Source: Candidatus Fischerbacteria bacterium RBG_13_37_8 (GTDB lineage Bacteria > Acidobacteriota > HRBIN11 > MFGW01). Taken from it: a stretch of DNA of 6,345 nucleotides. Shown piece after piece: positions 6,226-6,345 of the stretch (position 1 is its first letter; the number at the start of each line of letters is the position of its first letter). Location: NCBI GenBank assembly GCA_001780385.1, contig MFGW01000079.1, positions 10,322 to 16,666 on the forward strand. Reading direction: 5' to 3'. A program made the position numbers and the translations under genes. The notes below the pieces were generated by a model. That model did not search any database. It was not told where the DNA came from and was given only the letters and a program-made list of their open reading frames with translations.

Positions 6226-6258
6226 ATAGCATATTGCTATACAGCAAAATGCTATAGC
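6226..6258. promoter_or_regulatory. Interlocking TAGCA/TGCTA inverted repeats, candidate operator
   Basis: ATAGCA-TAT-TGCTAT (6226-6240) is a 15-bp palindrome with six-base arms. GCTATAGC (6251-6258) is a perfect eight-base palindrome. TATAGCAT (6225-6232) pairs with ATGCTATA (6249-6256), and an AGCA (6243-6246) lies between. The half-sites could bind two dimers of one regulator or form alternative hairpins in a transcript. No regulator gene is in the window. Confidence 0.5.
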
Positions 6259-6311
6259 GAGTAAAATGCAATACGGATTTTTGCTTTCAGGAAAGTTTTA
6301 ATTTTCGAAAA

Positions 6312-6318
6312 AGGGAGG
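6312..6318 (+). promoter_or_regulatory. Strong Shine-Dalgarno for the edge gene
   Basis: AGGGAGG ends four bases before an ATG at 6323. The match to the anti-SD is strong although the spacing is on the short side. It is the main reason for calling a gene start at the window edge. Confidence 0.55.
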
Positions 6319-6322
6319 TAGG

Positions 6323-6345
6323 ATGGATACCAAGAATTTTAGCGG
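6323..6345 (+). CDS. Probable 5' end of a rightward gene cut by the window edge
   Basis: ATG at 6323 opens MDTKNFS and runs out of the window after seven codons. The support is the strong AGGGAGG site just upstream and the position at the end of a divergent regulatory region. Seven residues are too few to suggest a product, and another start further right cannot be excluded. Confidence 0.5.

Larger units (their letters stand above)
6085..6322. promoter_or_regulatory. Divergent intergenic region between the gdhA operon and the rightward gene
   Basis: These 238 bp separate the minus-strand small gene/gdhA unit from a probable plus-strand gene starting at 6323, so promoters for both directions should lie here. 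The region holds a duplicated TCATTAATGA palindrome, a 14-bp palindrome, a run of eight C and a cluster of TAGCA/TGCTA inverted repeats, each listed separately. A TATAAT occurs on the plus strand at 6188-6193 but its best upstream partner (TTGGAG, 6167-6172) is only 15 bp away. No sigma-54-type GG/GC pair was seen. I cannot assign a confident promoter for either direction. Confidence 0.55.

Overview
The window is AT-rich bacterial DNA with ordinary Shine-Dalgarno sites on the right-hand genes. It reads like a chromosome of an uncultured or environmental Gram-negative-type bacterium. Pseudopilins beside a TPR-containing membrane glycosyltransferase-like protein, TTGAGG-type degenerate intergenic repeats and GGTGCCTGGCAC-type REP units are, from memory, a combination seen in anammox-type Planctomycetota (Brocadiales) and some Desulfobacterota-like genomes. 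That taxonomic guess is weak.

Left part (1-1278, + strand): three tandem type II secretion/type IV pilus-like pseudopilin genes. The first is cut by the window edge. The second overlaps the first by 11 bp. The third is divergent: it has a 38-residue leader, Gly instead of Glu at mature position 5, and a Pro/Gln-rich tail. Together they look like the pseudopilin block of a type II secretion-like machine.

Middle (1279-4483, + strand): a 224-bp gap holds a large degenerate inverted repeat built from GGTTGAGG/TTAACCTC units. It is followed by a 665-residue multi-spanning membrane protein with a luminal Asp-Asp motif and about six C-terminal TPRs (TMTC-like, predicted GT-C glycosyltransferase). 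A membrane-anchored alpha/beta hydrolase follows 23 bp later. One possible reading is that this pair modifies envelope or pilin-like proteins; that is inference from context.

At 4435-4551 two inverted REP-like units form a REPIN-like element between the convergent hydrolase and glutamate dehydrogenase genes. Its left arm lies inside the hydrolase ORF and supplies that protein's C-terminal tail.

Right part (4561-6084, - strand): a two-gene unit made of a 64-residue lysine-rich protein of unknown function and then an NAD-type glutamate dehydrogenase (gdhA-like), which is complete with all its catalytic residues. Upstream, a 238-bp region (6085-6322) carries several perfect palindromes and a run of eight C. 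Beyond it a gene probably starts on the + strand at 6323 and leaves the window. This divergent region is the most likely regulatory hub of the window.

No tRNA, rRNA, CRISPR array or insertion sequence was seen. No wholly new multi-gene system is evident. The best leads are the REPIN-derived protein tail, the palindrome-rich divergent promoter region with its C-tract, the unexplained small partner of gdhA, and the unusual third pseudopilin.
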